DNA from: Porodaedalea pini
Lineage: Eukaryota > Basidiomycota > Agaricomycetes > Hymenochaetales > Hymenochaetaceae
Length of the DNA stretch: 64,000 nt
Assembly: GCA_002794775.1 (NCBI GenBank)
Contig: NBAY01000001.1
Coordinates: forward strand, 1,116,001 to 1,180,000
Direction of reading: 5' to 3'
In this document: positions 1 through 12,736 of the stretch, one piece after another
Layout: every line of letters begins with the position of its first letter
Numbering within the stretch: position 1 is the stretch's first letter
Made by a program: the position numbers and the translations under genes
Notes under the pieces: model-generated
Told to the model about the DNA's origin: nothing
The model's input: the letters and a program-made list of their open reading frames with translations, nothing else
The model's database searches: none

Positions 1-1289
1 CGGCTTGGGTAGCAGACTGAGCAAATCATAGATAACGCGAGCGTCTGAAGCGGTGCTCGGAACTGAAGCATATATGGGAGATGGAGGGCGCGACCCTGGA
101 AGCTTCATTGTGAACCGGCTTGGAGGTGGAGTGGGTGGCGGCGTTGTCGATGTGGCAATGCGCTTCTTAAACGTCGTAGACGACGCCGCCGAGACCGCCG
201 ACATTGAATTTGAACGCGATCGCGGTACAGTCGGGCGGTGCGAGAGAGCTACAAGCGCCGCCCATACAGCCGAAATGAGGAATGCTGCAAGTGTAGATTG
301 CATCACCTTCGACGCAGTGTATCGTCGAACGGCCTTTGCGTAGATGGGCATCAACGCCTGTAGAGAGATGATTGATGGATGCTGGTGCCCAGCCGCTTTG
401 TTAATGCTCGTCGCTTTGGCTGAAGTCGACGTAAGAGATGTGGGGTGAGCTGTCTCCAAGGCGCGAATCAAAGGCAACAGATCGCCTTTAAGACCGCCCA
501 GGAGTGGTTTGACCACCCGCCCGATGAGTGAAACAAGCCCCTCTCTGAAGTTGTTCAATCCATCGCCTCTGTGATCCTGATTGACATCAAGATCCAGCCC
601 GTCAAGACATTCCAACAATTCGCCTGCAAACCCAGCAATCGCTAGTGCATGCGCTTGTGTCGCGTTTGGGTTGGGGGCCGCGACAGTTGGGGCAGGAGGG
701 TTGAGGAATGCGGGAGAGGACAAGAGCGGAAGAAGAAGCGAGGACAGATTTGTGATGAGGACGGACAGAGGCCGGTGCAGCAGCCTGAGAATCGCACGCT
801 GGAGATGAATTTTTCCTTGACTCGCGTGGAGTTCGCTGAATACAAGAAAGGGGATATAAATAGTGACTACGTAAGTATACAGGCAATCTTCAAAGGCACG
901 ATGGTCACTTACGCAGCAATGAGTTCTCCCAAAGCACGACCCCTGTCAGCAGGGATGGGTCGCTTCCCATTCAGAACATCCCCTACCCCTGTACCCACCG
1001 CACCTGAGGGCTGGGCGAGTGCCTTTGTAATGCCTTCGCTGAGCTTGAGACCAAGAGACTCTAGATAAGACCCATCCTGGACGAGCGGAGCGGGTGTCGT
1101 GGGACGGGCCGGCGCAGGAGAGGGCTTTCTGCTGAAATGAGTCAGAGCGAGCGCCTTCGTGAGTGGGCGCGCCGGTCGTTGTTCGATTCCGTTCTCTGAG
1201 TCGCCACGAACCGGAGGCGTCTGCGTAGGGAGCGGGGAGGATGGCCTGCTAGAGGGCCTCAGGAACGCGGGAGTCTTGAGAGCGTGCAT
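1..1289 (-). CDS. Uncharacterised one-TM protein, C-terminus beyond window
   Basis: I do not recognise a family. The gene starts at the ATG at 1289 (MHALKTPAFL); the frame is open a few codons further up but without an ATG. Exon 1 runs 1289-913. A 77-nt intron (836-912, GTAAGT donor, TTCAG acceptor) follows, and exon 2 stays open from 835 to the window edge. The first ~100 residues are rich in Pro, Ser and Arg and look disordered. They are followed by a leucine-rich, probably helical region that includes GFAGELLECLDGLDLDV and VKPLLGGLKGDLLPLIRAL. Exon 2 also encodes one hydrophobic stretch (STLAAFLISAVWAALVAL) that could be a membrane anchor, then a basic Ser/Thr/Pro-rich linker. Amphipathic helices plus one TM suggest an organelle membrane protein, but this is inference only. 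Confidence 0.6.
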
Positions 1290-2248
1290 GACGAGAGGTA
1301 GGTGAAGTGGCAAAGAGAGTATTGGTTACGATGGAGATTTATTTATTTAATTTTTCTGTTATTTCGAGCGTCAAGAGAGGGGCAGGGTATCCGGTGCAGA
1401 CAACCTGAACGCGAAGGGTGCGATTATCCCATGAGGTGGCAAAAGACGAGCAAGCAAGTGAGTTAAAATGTCGACGAGACGAGGCTAGTTCTATGGCGGT
1501 CTGTCTGTGTCGACCCAGAGAAATGCAAGCGGTCCGAAGTGAATTCCGTTAACCTGTAGGCAAATGCTGTAAAGTACAAGTATGAGTATGCACTGCCAGC
1601 GAAGGGCGAAGGGGTGCAAAGAGGGGGAGATACCTGGGTTGCAAGAAAATCATAAGATGGGGGGTAGTCTCGAGGCGAACTGGGGTGAAGTTTTGCTCAG
1701 GCGTAAGCTTTAGCGCTTTCAGGACGTCACGTGATCTCTATGCGCCAACTGAAACCGAGCAATTTCTTTATTTTGCTCCGTCTTCATCTCCCCTTTCCAT
1801 CGATTTCCCATCGCCCTTTGCACCCTGCATTTCCCATACGGAACCCGTTCTTGCACCGCGGAGCCTTGGAAGACATACACATTGTGTCAAAGAAATGAAA
1901 GGAAGTCTCAAAGGACATAAATTTGCCGTCAAAGGAACTCACTAGCTCTTTCTCAAGCAATTTGCGGCGACGCTTATCTCAAGTAGACATGTGAACCCGG
2001 ATCACTAGAATGCAACCAAGCTGTACTTTACAGTCCTCGATTGGACTGAAGGGCACATCAATATCTGCCAAACATGTCGGCATTAGCACACCACCGAGCC
2101 ACCGACAATGAAGGAGGACCCAAGACCGAGGGCTGAAGCTATTTGACATTCGAAAGTCTGCTGCTATTCCAAGTACAGTAGAACAATACACACTCGGATA
2201 CGGCCCGTGAATTCTTTCTAAGAGATTCAAGAATCCCGCATGCACTGT
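1290..2248. other. Intergenic, about 960 bp
   Basis: The interval holds the promoter side of the leftmost gene and the 3' side of the Ap4A phosphorylase gene. Small open frames at 1685-1945 (+) and 1979-2245 (-) show no family resemblance and no convincing splice structure. I see no RNA gene or repeat. Confidence 0.4.
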
Positions 2249-3810
2249 CTATGTGTCTGAATCGTGTGCCTCGGCGACCTGCTGCTCATGCACGCTATTG
2301 AGCCCCACATCCTTCAGAATCCCCACGACGCTCTCATTCTTCACCGCCTCGAGCTCGCGCTCGCTCTTCACGAGCAGCAGGCCTGCAAATCCCAGTGCAT
2401 TGACGCCGAGCGCGTCGCCCGTCTCGCGCAGCACGTGCTCCTCTGTCCGGCGGGGCACGACGTACATGTGCGCGCGCGTGAGGATCACGTTGTACGAGGG
2501 CTGGCCCGCGGGGTGCGTGGGGTCGTGCCGCACGGTCGAGATTGCGAGGTCGAGGAGCGTCATGAAGGCCTCGCCCAGTGCGTCCTCGAGTTTGGAGCGC
2601 GGAGTTGAAGAGGAGAGAGACGGTAGCCGGCGCACATGTGTGGCGAATGGGAGCGAGTTGAGCACGAATGCTTTGGCTATATGCGCGTTTCAGGCTAGGG
2701 GACCGGGAAGGAAATTGAACTTTGTACTGACAGTCAGATTCCAGCTCCACTGTTCTTGCTAGTTTCTCGATTGGCGGACCGTCATCGTCTACGGGGAGAA
2801 ACTGTATGTGCTTATGCGGTTGGCTTGCGCCTTCGAACTTACTCAACATGCTGCGAACTGTCAAGCTTCTGGGGGTACGTACCACTAACATCTCCACCTA
2901 GAACACATTACAATGAGTTACACGAGGGCACCGGCTTGCATTGAGTAAAGACAACTCACAGTTATAGAACGCAAAGAAGTCCTTGCCTGCTCTCCGTGCA
3001 GCATCAAGAAGTAGATACGCCTGAACGAGCTCAGTAGGGTAGAGAGGACCTGTCTGAGACTTGTACTCTCATTCGGCAAGTCATAAGCCTGGACTCCAAT
3101 TCACGTAGAAAGCCTTCAGGTAGATAAATACCTTTCGTCACCATGAGGAAATGGTTCGGTACGACAGAGTACTTGTTCAGCTTTGAAGCGTTTCAATCAG
3201 TATATGCGGTGCCATCATACGCAGAGTGTATGCTCACTAGAATGGCAAACTCCTCGCCCTCCTCCTCATCACGCAGCTCCCCGACGAGCAGATTCGGGAT
3301 GTAAGGAGGCGCAAATGGGTCGGGCTTGCCCGGCTGCTTGTCGACTCTGTGCAGACCGTGCTGCTGCGCGGATTGCGCGTCGTCAAAGTGCGGCGCTGGG
3401 AGCTTCGGCTTGCTCTGCAGCGCGGGACACAATCGGATTTGAAACTACGCAGTAACCGCAGAACCGCATCCAGGCGAATCGAGTTCATCAGGAACTGAGA
3501 GGTCTTCAGACCAAGCGAACAGACAGACCTGCACGCCCGCTTCCTCATGGTGGTATATCGTGGACGGGAAGAACAGCAGGTCGCCCGCCTCGCGCGCCTG
3601 CGCAAAGCGCTCATCGACCTGCGAGATGATGGTCGAGTGCGGCGTCGTCGCCATGCTGGGTACGGTGCTTGCACTCCTGGCTGCGGTCTCGGTCCTGGTC
3701 CTGGGTGTGGATGACTGTGTGATGATGGGCCCTGTTCGGAGATGGAGCGGTCGAATATCTATTGCTGTTCGACGGGTTGTTATGCGTCTGAGAAGCGATG
3801 TGATGAGCAT
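2249..3810 (-). CDS. APA2: Ap4A phosphorylase (ATP adenylyltransferase, HIT superfamily)
   Basis: The enzyme splits diadenosine tetraphosphate with phosphate to give ATP and ADP. Seven exons can be assembled. The N-terminal domain has the family block QIRLCPALQSKPKLPAPHFD, then NLLVGELRDEEEGEEFAILLNKYSVVPNHFLMVTKG (split by an intron), then the HIT-like active site SGASQPHKHIQFLPV (His-x-His-x-Gln). The C-terminal adenylyltransferase domain has PSYNVILTRAHMYVVPRR and NALGFAGLLLVKS. The GDVSG piece just before the active site sits on a 15-nt microexon. The ATG at 3654 gives about 338 residues, close to the usual ~325. The in-frame ATG at 3810 adds 52 residues, basic and Ser/Thr-rich, resembling a mitochondrial presequence. 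I list the longer form; which start is used is undecided. Confidence 0.88.
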
Positions 3811-4234
3811 GCGCCGGTCATCGAGGTTGAGTTCAGAGTTTCATGGAATAAGGCACTCAGGCAGTCAGGGCGAGGCGTTCGTGAGACTGCTGGCTTTGAT
3901 CTCGCTCGTCGAGGAAGGTGAGGCTGCTAACAGGCCAATTCAATGCACGCTGGACTACCGCATACATCTTCTAGAAGTGAGTTGACACACGATGTATAAC
4001 TACAGAGAATGTCTGGCGGGCCATTTATCACAAGAATTTGAGAGTATCGAGCTATCACGATGATAGAGGGCAAGAAAAGAGGCCTTGTGAAAACTAGAGC
4101 ACAAGAACATTTGGCAGGTGTTGAAATAAGGGGAAAAAATAAAAGCGTAGGTGAAGTGAGGAAGTGAAATGAAAAAAGCAGACCTGTCTGCATGACTCCT
4201 GGTCAACAGCAATCAAACGCGCGAGAACTGGATG

Positions 4235-4873
4235 TTAAGCTCTCCCTCCTTTGCCCCTGTTCTCCTTCGCCTCCGCCATCTGCTCGCCTAAAGCTAGAGC
4301 ACGTCCATACGCCAGCGCCGCTACGAAAGAGTATAAAGAGACGTTGATACCCTAAGTTTAGGATGGAACCGATCAGCACTGTGCTGCGGCACCAGCCAGG
4401 TTTGACCTTACCTGGTAGTAAAATATTCCCAACAACGACAGGCCGATAAGCAAGACGGGACGAAGCACAATAGAGCGGTAAATCGACAGCTTCTTCAAGA
4501 CAGGCAACGGCCACTCGAGCGCGAGGAGAGCGCTGCCGAGTATCATCGAAAGAATCTGAAGGACCGGTGCTTTAACAATAATGGCTATGAAGAATGCCGC
4601 ACTCTTTGGGGCTCTATTAGCAAACCAAGTGTATCAGTAAACGAGATTTTAACAACAAGGCATTAAGACGCACTGCATTCCTCCTGGGTCACGCAGGGTT
4701 CCACCAACAAAGTCCCAGAAGTACTTGCGGTAGAATATACCCCAGTAACCCGCCCAAACGGCATCTAGAAATCCACGTCAGTTGCAGCAATATTGAAAGG
4801 AGCCTTTGAACTCACACATAGCCGCAGTGAGGGAGATTAGTCTCGCCCACTCGTGCCAAATGAGGTTTCCCAT
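4235..4873 (-). CDS. DUF7727-type small polytopic membrane protein
   Basis: Four exons join cleanly. The protein starts MGNLIWHEWARLISLTAAMY, continues VWAGYWGIFYRKYFWDFVGG and TLRDPGGMQ, and ends GEQMAEAKENRGKGGRA. Introns begin GTGAGT, GTGCGT and GTAAGG and end CTAG, ATAG and TTAG. The product is about 160 residues with three to four hydrophobic segments: one after the start, FFIAIIVKAPVLQILSMIL, a Leu/Ile segment before the conserved FYYQG, and VSLYSFVAALAYGRAL. I recognise it from memory as a small, well-conserved basidiomycete membrane-protein family (DUF7727) of unknown function. Length and ends fit that family, so the model is probably complete. Confidence 0.85.
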
Positions 4874-5842
4874 CGTGAAAACTAAAGAATGTGCGGGTGG
4901 CGAGAGCGTGAGACAGGGACAGAGCAAGCACTGCTTCACTCAGAGGAGTCGGACGAAAGCGAAGGTGAAAGAAGGCGCGAATGAAAACTTCAGAGAAGAG
5001 AATGAAAGAAAGAAAGCGAGCGCAGCTCTAGTGGATGAGGAAAGAGAGAGAGAGAGAGAAGGTGATAGTGGCCGTATGTGAGGAGACAAGCGTGTGTAGG
5101 ACGCATTAAGAATAGGCCGCTTACGTGGTTACAGTCGCCAAGCCACTTCGGCGAATCACCGACATCTGTTACTTTTGTGATCAAGTGTAGGAAAACGTAT
5201 ACATTTGCCAATTATCGATGACGCTTTCAATTACCATGTTCTGGCCTCGAGACGGCGGGACATCCGGTGAGAAGCTTTGAGCGACTTGGATCATGGTAGC
5301 GACGATGGCTGCTATATGATTTCTGGGTCATTGATTTTCAGTTGTATCATACATCTTGGACGTATGTGCTCCATGAATCGCGGATAAAGGCATCAGCATG
5401 AGACGATTGGATTGCTGCGTACGACCAGAATGGAAGGCTCAAGGCGCTGTTTATTTTTACGGTTTTGTTTGCATCTGTTTCGAGCTTCTGATGGTGTTGA
5501 GTCGGGACACGCGTTCTTAACTGCTGCCCCTCTTTGTCCCGCTACATTCATGTCGAACAGGAGGCAACTTGCGGGAAAAAATGTGGCCGATTCACGCGCC
5601 CTCGTCAGGAGAGGCGCCCAAGGTGTTTCCGCGTGTGGAGAGAGTGCTAAGGAGAGGGCCGTTGTACCCGCTTCGACACAGCGAGCCCTGCAGCTGAGGA
5701 ATGGCAAAGGCGGCTCGTTCGGTACGGGCGAAGTGATGAGGATACCAGGGCGTGAAAAACTCGAACTTATTGCCGGTACGATTCTTGATCCCCTACGTCC
5801 TGGTGCGGTCAGCAGCTTAGTTTCTCGATCGTAGAGGATGAG
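4874..5842. other. Divergent intergenic region, about 970 bp
   Basis: The interval lies between the start of the DUF7727 gene and the start of the large plus-strand gene, so it should hold both promoters. A purine-rich GA tract lies near 5040-5065. Two open frames at 5393-5896 (-) and 5412-5834 (+) overlap on opposite strands. Neither resembles a known protein. Confidence 0.4.
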
Positions 5843-8800
5843 ATGGAGAAGGCGAAGGACGAGAAAAGGAAGAATCTCTATGAAGGTAGCTTTCAACCTT
5901 TCGTTGTAGATTTGAGAGCGGTGTTTAATATGCTGCAGCCAACATGAACAGTTCGCTCAAAGCCCCATTCCGACTGGAAACCATCTTGAAAATAGCACAG
6001 TCTCAAATGGACGGTAATACTGCACTTTCAAAGGCTTCCAGACTAGCAAGCTGAACGAATGCGATAGCATATATCGACTTCATCAATGCCCTTCACAAGT
6101 CTGATCTTTGCTACGACATCATCAATCGTGAGATCCTGGCGCAATGCCCGCCAGAAAAGGGCATGAAAGAGCCAGATTTGATGCGAGTTCCCCCCTTCGT
6201 TGCAGAGCAATTCGGTATATGGTTCGTAGTTCGTCAAGTAGTAACAGAACATTTGAAGTCAGTTTCTTTCTGAATAGCGTGCACAATGCGCACATGCTGG
6301 CATCGGGTTGGGTTATCTTATACGAGAGCTTCCGAAAACTGCAGGACATAGGGCTCAGAGACAGAGAAGTCTTAATGCAGTTGAAAACTGACGCCAGCAT
6401 TCGCGACGTTTATGTTTCAGCGTATGAGCTACTCAAGCAGCTCGTTTCCGCTGGTCAGCAGAGACTGCGGTCGATTGTCCAGAACACGCGTACGTCTACG
6501 ATCTTCACGACTATCAACACTGATTTTTGCATCACATATTGCGCCTTATCTCCAGCCCATTATTCCCCTTACTTTAAGAGCAGCAACGATACAAAGGATT
6601 TTCAGGAGTTCGAAAGGTCGGAAGTCAAGAAAATGTATAATTCTTTCCTTGATTCAGCTGTCATCGAGCTCTGTCTTCCGGGGTCGAGGTTCTCTCCTCA
6701 GGCGCTATATTTTTGCCTTCATACGGCTGGAAAGGAAAGCCCAAGGCTACTCAGGCGCTGCCCGCAGCACATGTGGGACGCTGTTGGCGATCTGGCTGTA
6801 CGTCTTATCACCGTCCTGTTTCTAGGTATTGTTGCTGACTCACATCCTTGTCATAACAAATTGTAGGAAGCTGTGCGGCTCATGGATCTCATGGAAACGC
6901 CTTTAATAACCCAGGATTTTGACCTTAAACCCGAAGAGAACTCTACAATCTTCAATGAGTTTGTTCGTTGGAATGAGGCGCAAGCTGTTTCGATTAGGTC
7001 GGCTACGCAGTATTCCGGCTTTGTTAATCTGGTGCACCCCTTGACGAACTTGAAGAACAAAGCTACGCTTAATAAAACCTGGGATCGTCTCAATGCGGTG
7101 CGCTTTCTTCTGGCATAGTATCTTGCGAGAAACCTGATTTTGGCTCACAGAGCTATATCCGAGAATCAGGCCAGAACATAGATGCTCTCTGGCAACTAGT
7201 TGACGCTCGGCACCGCGTTCCGCATTTCTCGACTTTAACTGTCTCTGCCGACTTGTTATATAAAGGTATTGAGAATGATGACAAAGCGCTCGTGCTCCGC
7301 GATCGCAATGGTAAACAGAAACCAACCAAGACCGGAGCGGGTGGCGATGACGGAGAAGGGTCTGAATCGTCCATGCCAGGTCTCTTAGAAGTTTCGGACT
7401 CTGAGGATGATGACCAAGAATCTGTATCCCTTGACGAAGACGACGATTCAGTGTTCTCGTCCTACAACGGCAGCGGGGATGATGATGACGAGTATGATGA
7501 GGACAGAGATCAGGAGTTGAAGCGGCAGCAAAGGGAAGCCATCGACAAATTCCTCGAAGACCCCACCATCGCCGACTTGAACAGTGACAAGTATGCCAAT
7601 GAAAGGAAGGGCAACCCTATCCTGCTGCTTTTGGGTAATCTGAAAGGTACGGATGTCGCCGTTCGTGAACGCTTGGTGATCGGACTTGTCGTATTCATTC
7701 TTAGGTCGCTTGTTCTCCTCGGGTTCCGCCCTGAGGACGGATGGTGTGAGACCGACAAAGGCTTCGGCTGCTAAGAAGTCAACGGCGGAGCCGTTAATCG
7801 TGCCCAAGGCCAGTGATAATAGTAAGGGAATTCCTTTGTGGTTTATTTTATGCCGCGAATTTAGAGTCGAGTCACCAAACGACTAACGAAACGCGTCCTT
7901 TAGAGCCATCAACTAGTCTCGAACAAGGCGCTCCACCAACGAAGACGACCATGGAAGATGCTGATGATGAAAGCGACGAGCCAAAGGGCGGAGGCTACAA
8001 GAAGAAGAAGAAGAAACCTAAGAAAAAGAAAAAGAAAACTACCATGGAGGTCACGGAGTCGCCAACAGTCGAGACCCCCTCATCGCCTGTTCCTGAACCT
8101 CCAAGGACGCCATCTCCCTCGGTGGATCTCGAAGTAGCGTCTCCTACATTCTCAACATCCCCTAAGGAGAAGAAAAAGCCTGCTCAAAAAAGCCTAAGTA
8201 TCAAGGCTTCGTCGGTTAAATCTGATCTCTCGGGCACCACCGCTCTCGCTTCGACCACGACACTCCCGTTGCCTCATGGACAAAAGGCACCGTCGGCTCA
8301 TTCTTATCTTCAGCAAATAAATGAAGGGAAGACAAAGGTCAAAACGCGTCCCGATCAGCCTGTTGAGGCGCCGCCTGAGAAAGAACGTAAAAATCTCTTC
8401 GACAGATTGAGAGGAAAGGATCATGATGATGAACCGAACGAGGAGGGGAAGCAGAAGGGCAGCAACAGCGCTGATGTGTTCGGTAGGCTCAAGAGAAAGA
8501 CGGGCACTTTCGCGCGTCGGCTTTTTGGGGTAACGGCACAGGATAAGAAGGGCGCGCTGAAGTGGGATCAGTTTCTGCAGGTAAGAGTTCAATTCAGTTC
8601 TTTGCTGGGGAATCAGCTGACGGCAGAGATGCAGGTTATGCGCGAGCTCGGCTTTGATTATGATCCAAGCACTGCAGGTTCTAGCGTACGCTTTGATCCA
8701 CCGAATCCAAACGATAGGGTGCGTGTTGCGAGGTAGAATGGCTATTTTCGGTACATAACTTGATTTTTCTAACAGTCAATCTCTTTTCACAAACGTCGGT

Positions 8801-9000
8801 CCCATCTACAATGCCCAGTCAATTCTACTGAACATACTGATTCTCTGTGCTACATAGCCCACCCGGACCCGACGCTGCATCAGAACATGCTTAAACAATA
8901 CCGCGACAAGCTGGAGGCCTATTACGGGTGGTCCCCGGAGAAGTTCCAGAAGGCGATGGAAGGTGTCGAAAGGATATCAAACGAGGAAGAGTACTACTGA
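5843..9000 (+). CDS. Large conserved basidiomycete protein with HicA-like C-terminal domain
   Basis: About a dozen exons join into a protein of roughly 850 residues. The start is the ATG at 5843 (MEKAKDEKRKNLYE). The N-terminal half is helical and globular, with blocks such as AYIDFINALHKSDLCYDIIN, RVPPFVAEQFGIWFVVRQVV and LWDAVGDLA-like text (here MWDAVGDLA). An acidic segment (about 7380-7510) and a lysine run (about 8000-8040) follow, then Ser/Pro-rich linkers. The C-terminus is compact: WDQFLQVMRELGFDYDPSTA, GSSVRFDPPNPNDRSISFHK, PHPDPTLHQNMLKQYRDKLE and AYYGWS. That last block resembles the HicA/YcfA fold by its Gly-rich turn and paired His residues. I know of no assigned function for the whole protein. 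Confidence 0.72.
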
Positions 9001-10999
9001 GGAAAAGAGAGGAGAATTAACGACGGGTTTGTGAATTAAATGTAGCATCTCATTAGCTTGATAGACTCATCCTTTTTTCGTTCCTTTCCAGATAATCCAT
9101 TGGCTTACTCTACTTCGTGCCCTGGGGGCATCTTCTGGGTATTTATTTCAATGTAAATGCAAGCATGAATGAAGAACCCTCGACTGATAGAGAGGGTGAT
9201 ATGTATGTCATTTTGAATTGTCAGATTGCATGCAGTCCGTTGCGTCCGAGTTTCTACGAAGTTTCAAGGTTTCGATGAAATAACTTCTGTTTTGAAGGTG
9301 AGTGAACTCTCCTATCCTCAAAGATCCTCACTTTTTAGTACTTAATGTCAGGTTTTGGTGACAGTGGATGCATATGATCACGTTGACAATCCGAGACGAC
9401 ATCTTGAATCGAAATTGCAAAACCTAACAACACGATTCAACCAACTCACCACGATCAAGGAAATCACTCGGTACCTTTGTACAAGCGTATGAATCTTTCT
9501 GAGCACAGATTGTTCTGCTTTATCATCGGTTGGTATATGCGCAGATCATGGTCGAAAAATCCTCCCTGATCTACTAGTTCTGGTTTCCCTAGACGACAGA
9601 CGGCAAGAGACGATGCCTGCCAAGGGTTGCTTCGGACAACAGCCGCAGCTAATGGGTCCCTCGTAGGCCACGCTTCATCTCTGATTCAAGAAGTGAACTA
9701 ACTAATCTAGGGTCCTCAAGTAGCTCGACCGAGACGTTTTGCTTAGTTTGGAGTCTTTTCCTTGACTATGTCCGTCTAGTGGTCGATTGCACCTGGGACG
9801 ATAGACACAAAGGCCGAGTTGCCATCTCGTCTTCGTCTCTTCAGGAGACAAGCTCCAACCTCACAGCTTGTGTATCTCTCTCTATGAGTAATTTTACCAG
9901 CCTCTTATTTTTCAGCGCTCCCGCAATGAGTTGGATCAGCTGTTAGGCCTAAAGAGCTTATCGAGCTTTGATATGGACCTTGGTTTCTCCTTAACGACTA
10001 AAACTTCGCCTGTATGACCTTGGCACTCTACATGCGTGTTCAGGAAAAAGAAATCGCATGCTTTGGTGGATCCTTGCAGGACCTATCCGTTCAATCACCG
10101 CGTCAGTCGCGGCTCGATCGCGTGCATGCCATCGAGCCCCATCGGAGTCCGCAGACTCGGAAGTCAAATAACATACAACGCCGGGCGATGCTGCTGTCTC
10201 TTAGGGACGAGAAAGGTTCGCGGTCCAAACTGTCAGTCAAGTTGATCGATACCATAACGCTGAATATCCTTTTTAAATCTCTTCATAACCGTTCTCTCTT
10301 TGCTTCCATTGAGGATACAAAATGTAGCCGCGGGATATCAGATACGAAAATCTACGGATGGAGCTCCTTCCTATGTAACCAGCTGTTCATCAATAAGGTG
10401 AGCTGCTTGGTTCCATTCACTGCAAAACACTTGTATTCATGGTCTTGAATGCAGTGTTGTCGATCTGCCGTCCAAGAAGGATAAATAAATGTCAGGGAAA
10501 CTATAGAAACGTACTCTTCTGCGTGCATGGAACCAGAAATAAAAGAAGCTCGTTGCTCATGCGCATTAAACATTAAATTCTTGAGCGTCAAGGTGCCGCA
10601 ACCAAGGAGAATCAGTTTCAGATTGAAAAGAAGGTAAAGAAGCGGGGCGCCGCAAGTCTCTTCCTTCGTATCCAGGCTTCAAGTTCCACGTGCTTTCCTT
10701 GATCAACTTCGAATCTGGAGAGCTGGAGCTTTGATCTCTTTCTTCCCGAAATCGTGATATTGCTCATCATGCGTTGGACCTAACTGAAACATGATGTCGA
10801 ATGGACTGATCTTTCTTCCGTTGTTGATGTTATTTTGTATGGGCAACGCAAGCCGAGTCGTTGATCAAATAACTGGAAGGAATAAATTACTGAGCATTAA
10901 AGAACCAGTCAAATCATGCGCCTAATTACTTAAGAGCCTTGTCATTATCATAAGAAGTCCATTCTGTTCTGTCCGTCAAATCAAGGGTATCAAACCGCT
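9001..10999. other. Gene-poor interval of 2 kb
   Basis: This lies between two convergent genes. The largest open frame (10014-10448, +) has no family resemblance and no ATG at its listed start. I see no RNA gene, repeat array or transposon motif. It may contain 3' UTRs at both ends. Confidence 0.35.
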
Positions 11000-12736
11000 C
11001 TACACACGTGTATCCTGACTTCGAGTCAGCGCTTCGTGCGCCACGCTCCCCACCATCGTGCTTCCCACTGTCGATATCCCAGGATAGTCTGAGCTACGCA
11101 TGGTCGCGGAATTGCTGAATGTCGAACTTAATACGAGCATGATGTTCTCCTGTGGAGCGCTGCTAAACCGGCTGGAGAACCTCGTTGAATTCGTATCGAT
11201 TGTGGAACCTGCTTCGCGCAGGTTCAGAATGAGACGAGACAGCAGTGTCGAGGATAGGCTGTGTACATCGATAGAGATTGAAGAAAGAAGCAGATAGAAG
11301 TAAAAATATGCTTACGTGTGTGTGAGCACCGAGTTATTGCCTGCGCTCTCCTCAAAAAAAGCGTTTTCTTCCATCTAAAGGACGCGGACGGAGTAGATAT
11401 ATATGCTGCGGGATCGAGAAAGAAAACCTGCTTACGAGGAAGAAAATGACATTGACCAGGTTTGCTATCGCCAGGACCCTGAAAGTTCAATATAAATGAG
11501 GATTTGATACAACGGCAGAGCAAACTGGCATACGCATAGAACATTCCACCTTTAGAGACTGTCAGCAACTGCAGAGTTACAATCCAAAACAAAGTTCACG
11601 CACCATCACGCACAAGTAAACGTGCTAAACCCGATTGCATCCCGACTCGTCTGTGTTCTTTGCATAGACTATATGTCCTGTAGACAGTCAACACAAAGAC
11701 CACCGTATCAAAAGCACCGTTGATAAACCACGAGACTTTAAAGACTGGAAGCCACATGTTGAACAGAAAGTTACTTTGACTGTTGATACAGTGTCTCGAA
11801 GGAAAATGCCTACTGATATTTCTAGAATCATGGCTGGGATATAAGAGCTATCCTAAGGCGAAAAGTAGTCTAAAGCAACTGACGATTTGAGAGCTGATGG
11901 CACGCAGGCTCTGAATAAAGTCTGAGGGCCAAATGAAAGGTTCGTCGTTTGGATTTGTGTCAAGCCCCACTTCAAGCGAATTACTGTCAAGATCACGTAT
12001 ATGTGCCCAGAGGATTGGATGACGAACCGCAGCAATACCAACAGTCAGAATTCCCAGAGGTATTGTCACCCATAGTATCCAAGCCTTGCCTTGGTAAAGC
12101 ACGTAGACGCGCATAACGAGGAGTACTGCATAGACTAGAGTGAGCTATCTCGTAGAATTGCTCGAAGATCTGCGCTCACCGACTACAAAGAATTGTGTGA
12201 TTGTGCTCAAGGAGCCAGGAAATCGTGCAAACATTGTGCATCTGTAACCAGGCAGTAATTAGACAACAAACTCGAGTTTATCGTTCCGTACAAGGAGCCT
12301 ACGCCTAAGATAGAAGACGTTAGTTGTATCTTGAATCTTATACTAGTTGCTGAAGACCTACTTTGTCATTATTAGGAGAATTAAACAAGAAGTAGACAAC
12401 AGGTATATATCCCAAGCAAGTGAGATATCTGTTGAGGAGAAAGATACAAGAAACCATTGACATCCTCTGTTTCCATACTCGCTCTATCTCCTGGCCGATA
12501 GTGAGGGCGAAGTCGTAATAGAGTACAACTTAACGTGAGCAAGTCAGAGATGCGCATAGTGAGAGAGACGTGAGTGCTTGCCTATGGCAGCCAGACAATA
12601 ATACTGAAGGGATGCACTTCATGCGGGTCAAGGACGCGTTAGACAAAGTAAATTTCTAAAAACACGGAACTGACATTGACTGGATTGCCGCAAAGGCGAA
12701 GGGTTCGTCGCGGGAGTGTAGTCCGCTGTCCATCAT
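11000..12736 (-). CDS. DUF6533-domain multi-pass membrane protein
   Basis: The N-terminal DUF6533 signature is clear: YYDFALTIGQEIERVWKQRM, then SMVSCIFLLNRYLT and a hydrophobic LGYIPVVYFLF. It is followed by LSTITQFFVV, LLVMRVYVLYQGKAWILW (TM plus short loop), VTIPLGILTVGIAAV, VVFVLTVYRTYSL and HRRVGMQSGLARLLVRDG. The tail is polar and ends SQDTRV at a TAG at 11000-11002. Seven TM segments are likely. DUF6533 proteins are greatly expanded in mushrooms and their function is unknown. The first exons are uncertain: from the ATG pair at 12731-12736 the first intron needs a weak donor. The next intron appears to use a GC donor (g|GCAAGC near 12581). Confidence 0.75.

Noticed and set aside
5393..5896. 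Overlapping open frames on both strands before the large plus-strand gene
   Set aside because: No conserved blocks, no splice structure leading into a known gene, and both strands open at once. Probably chance in a promoter region.
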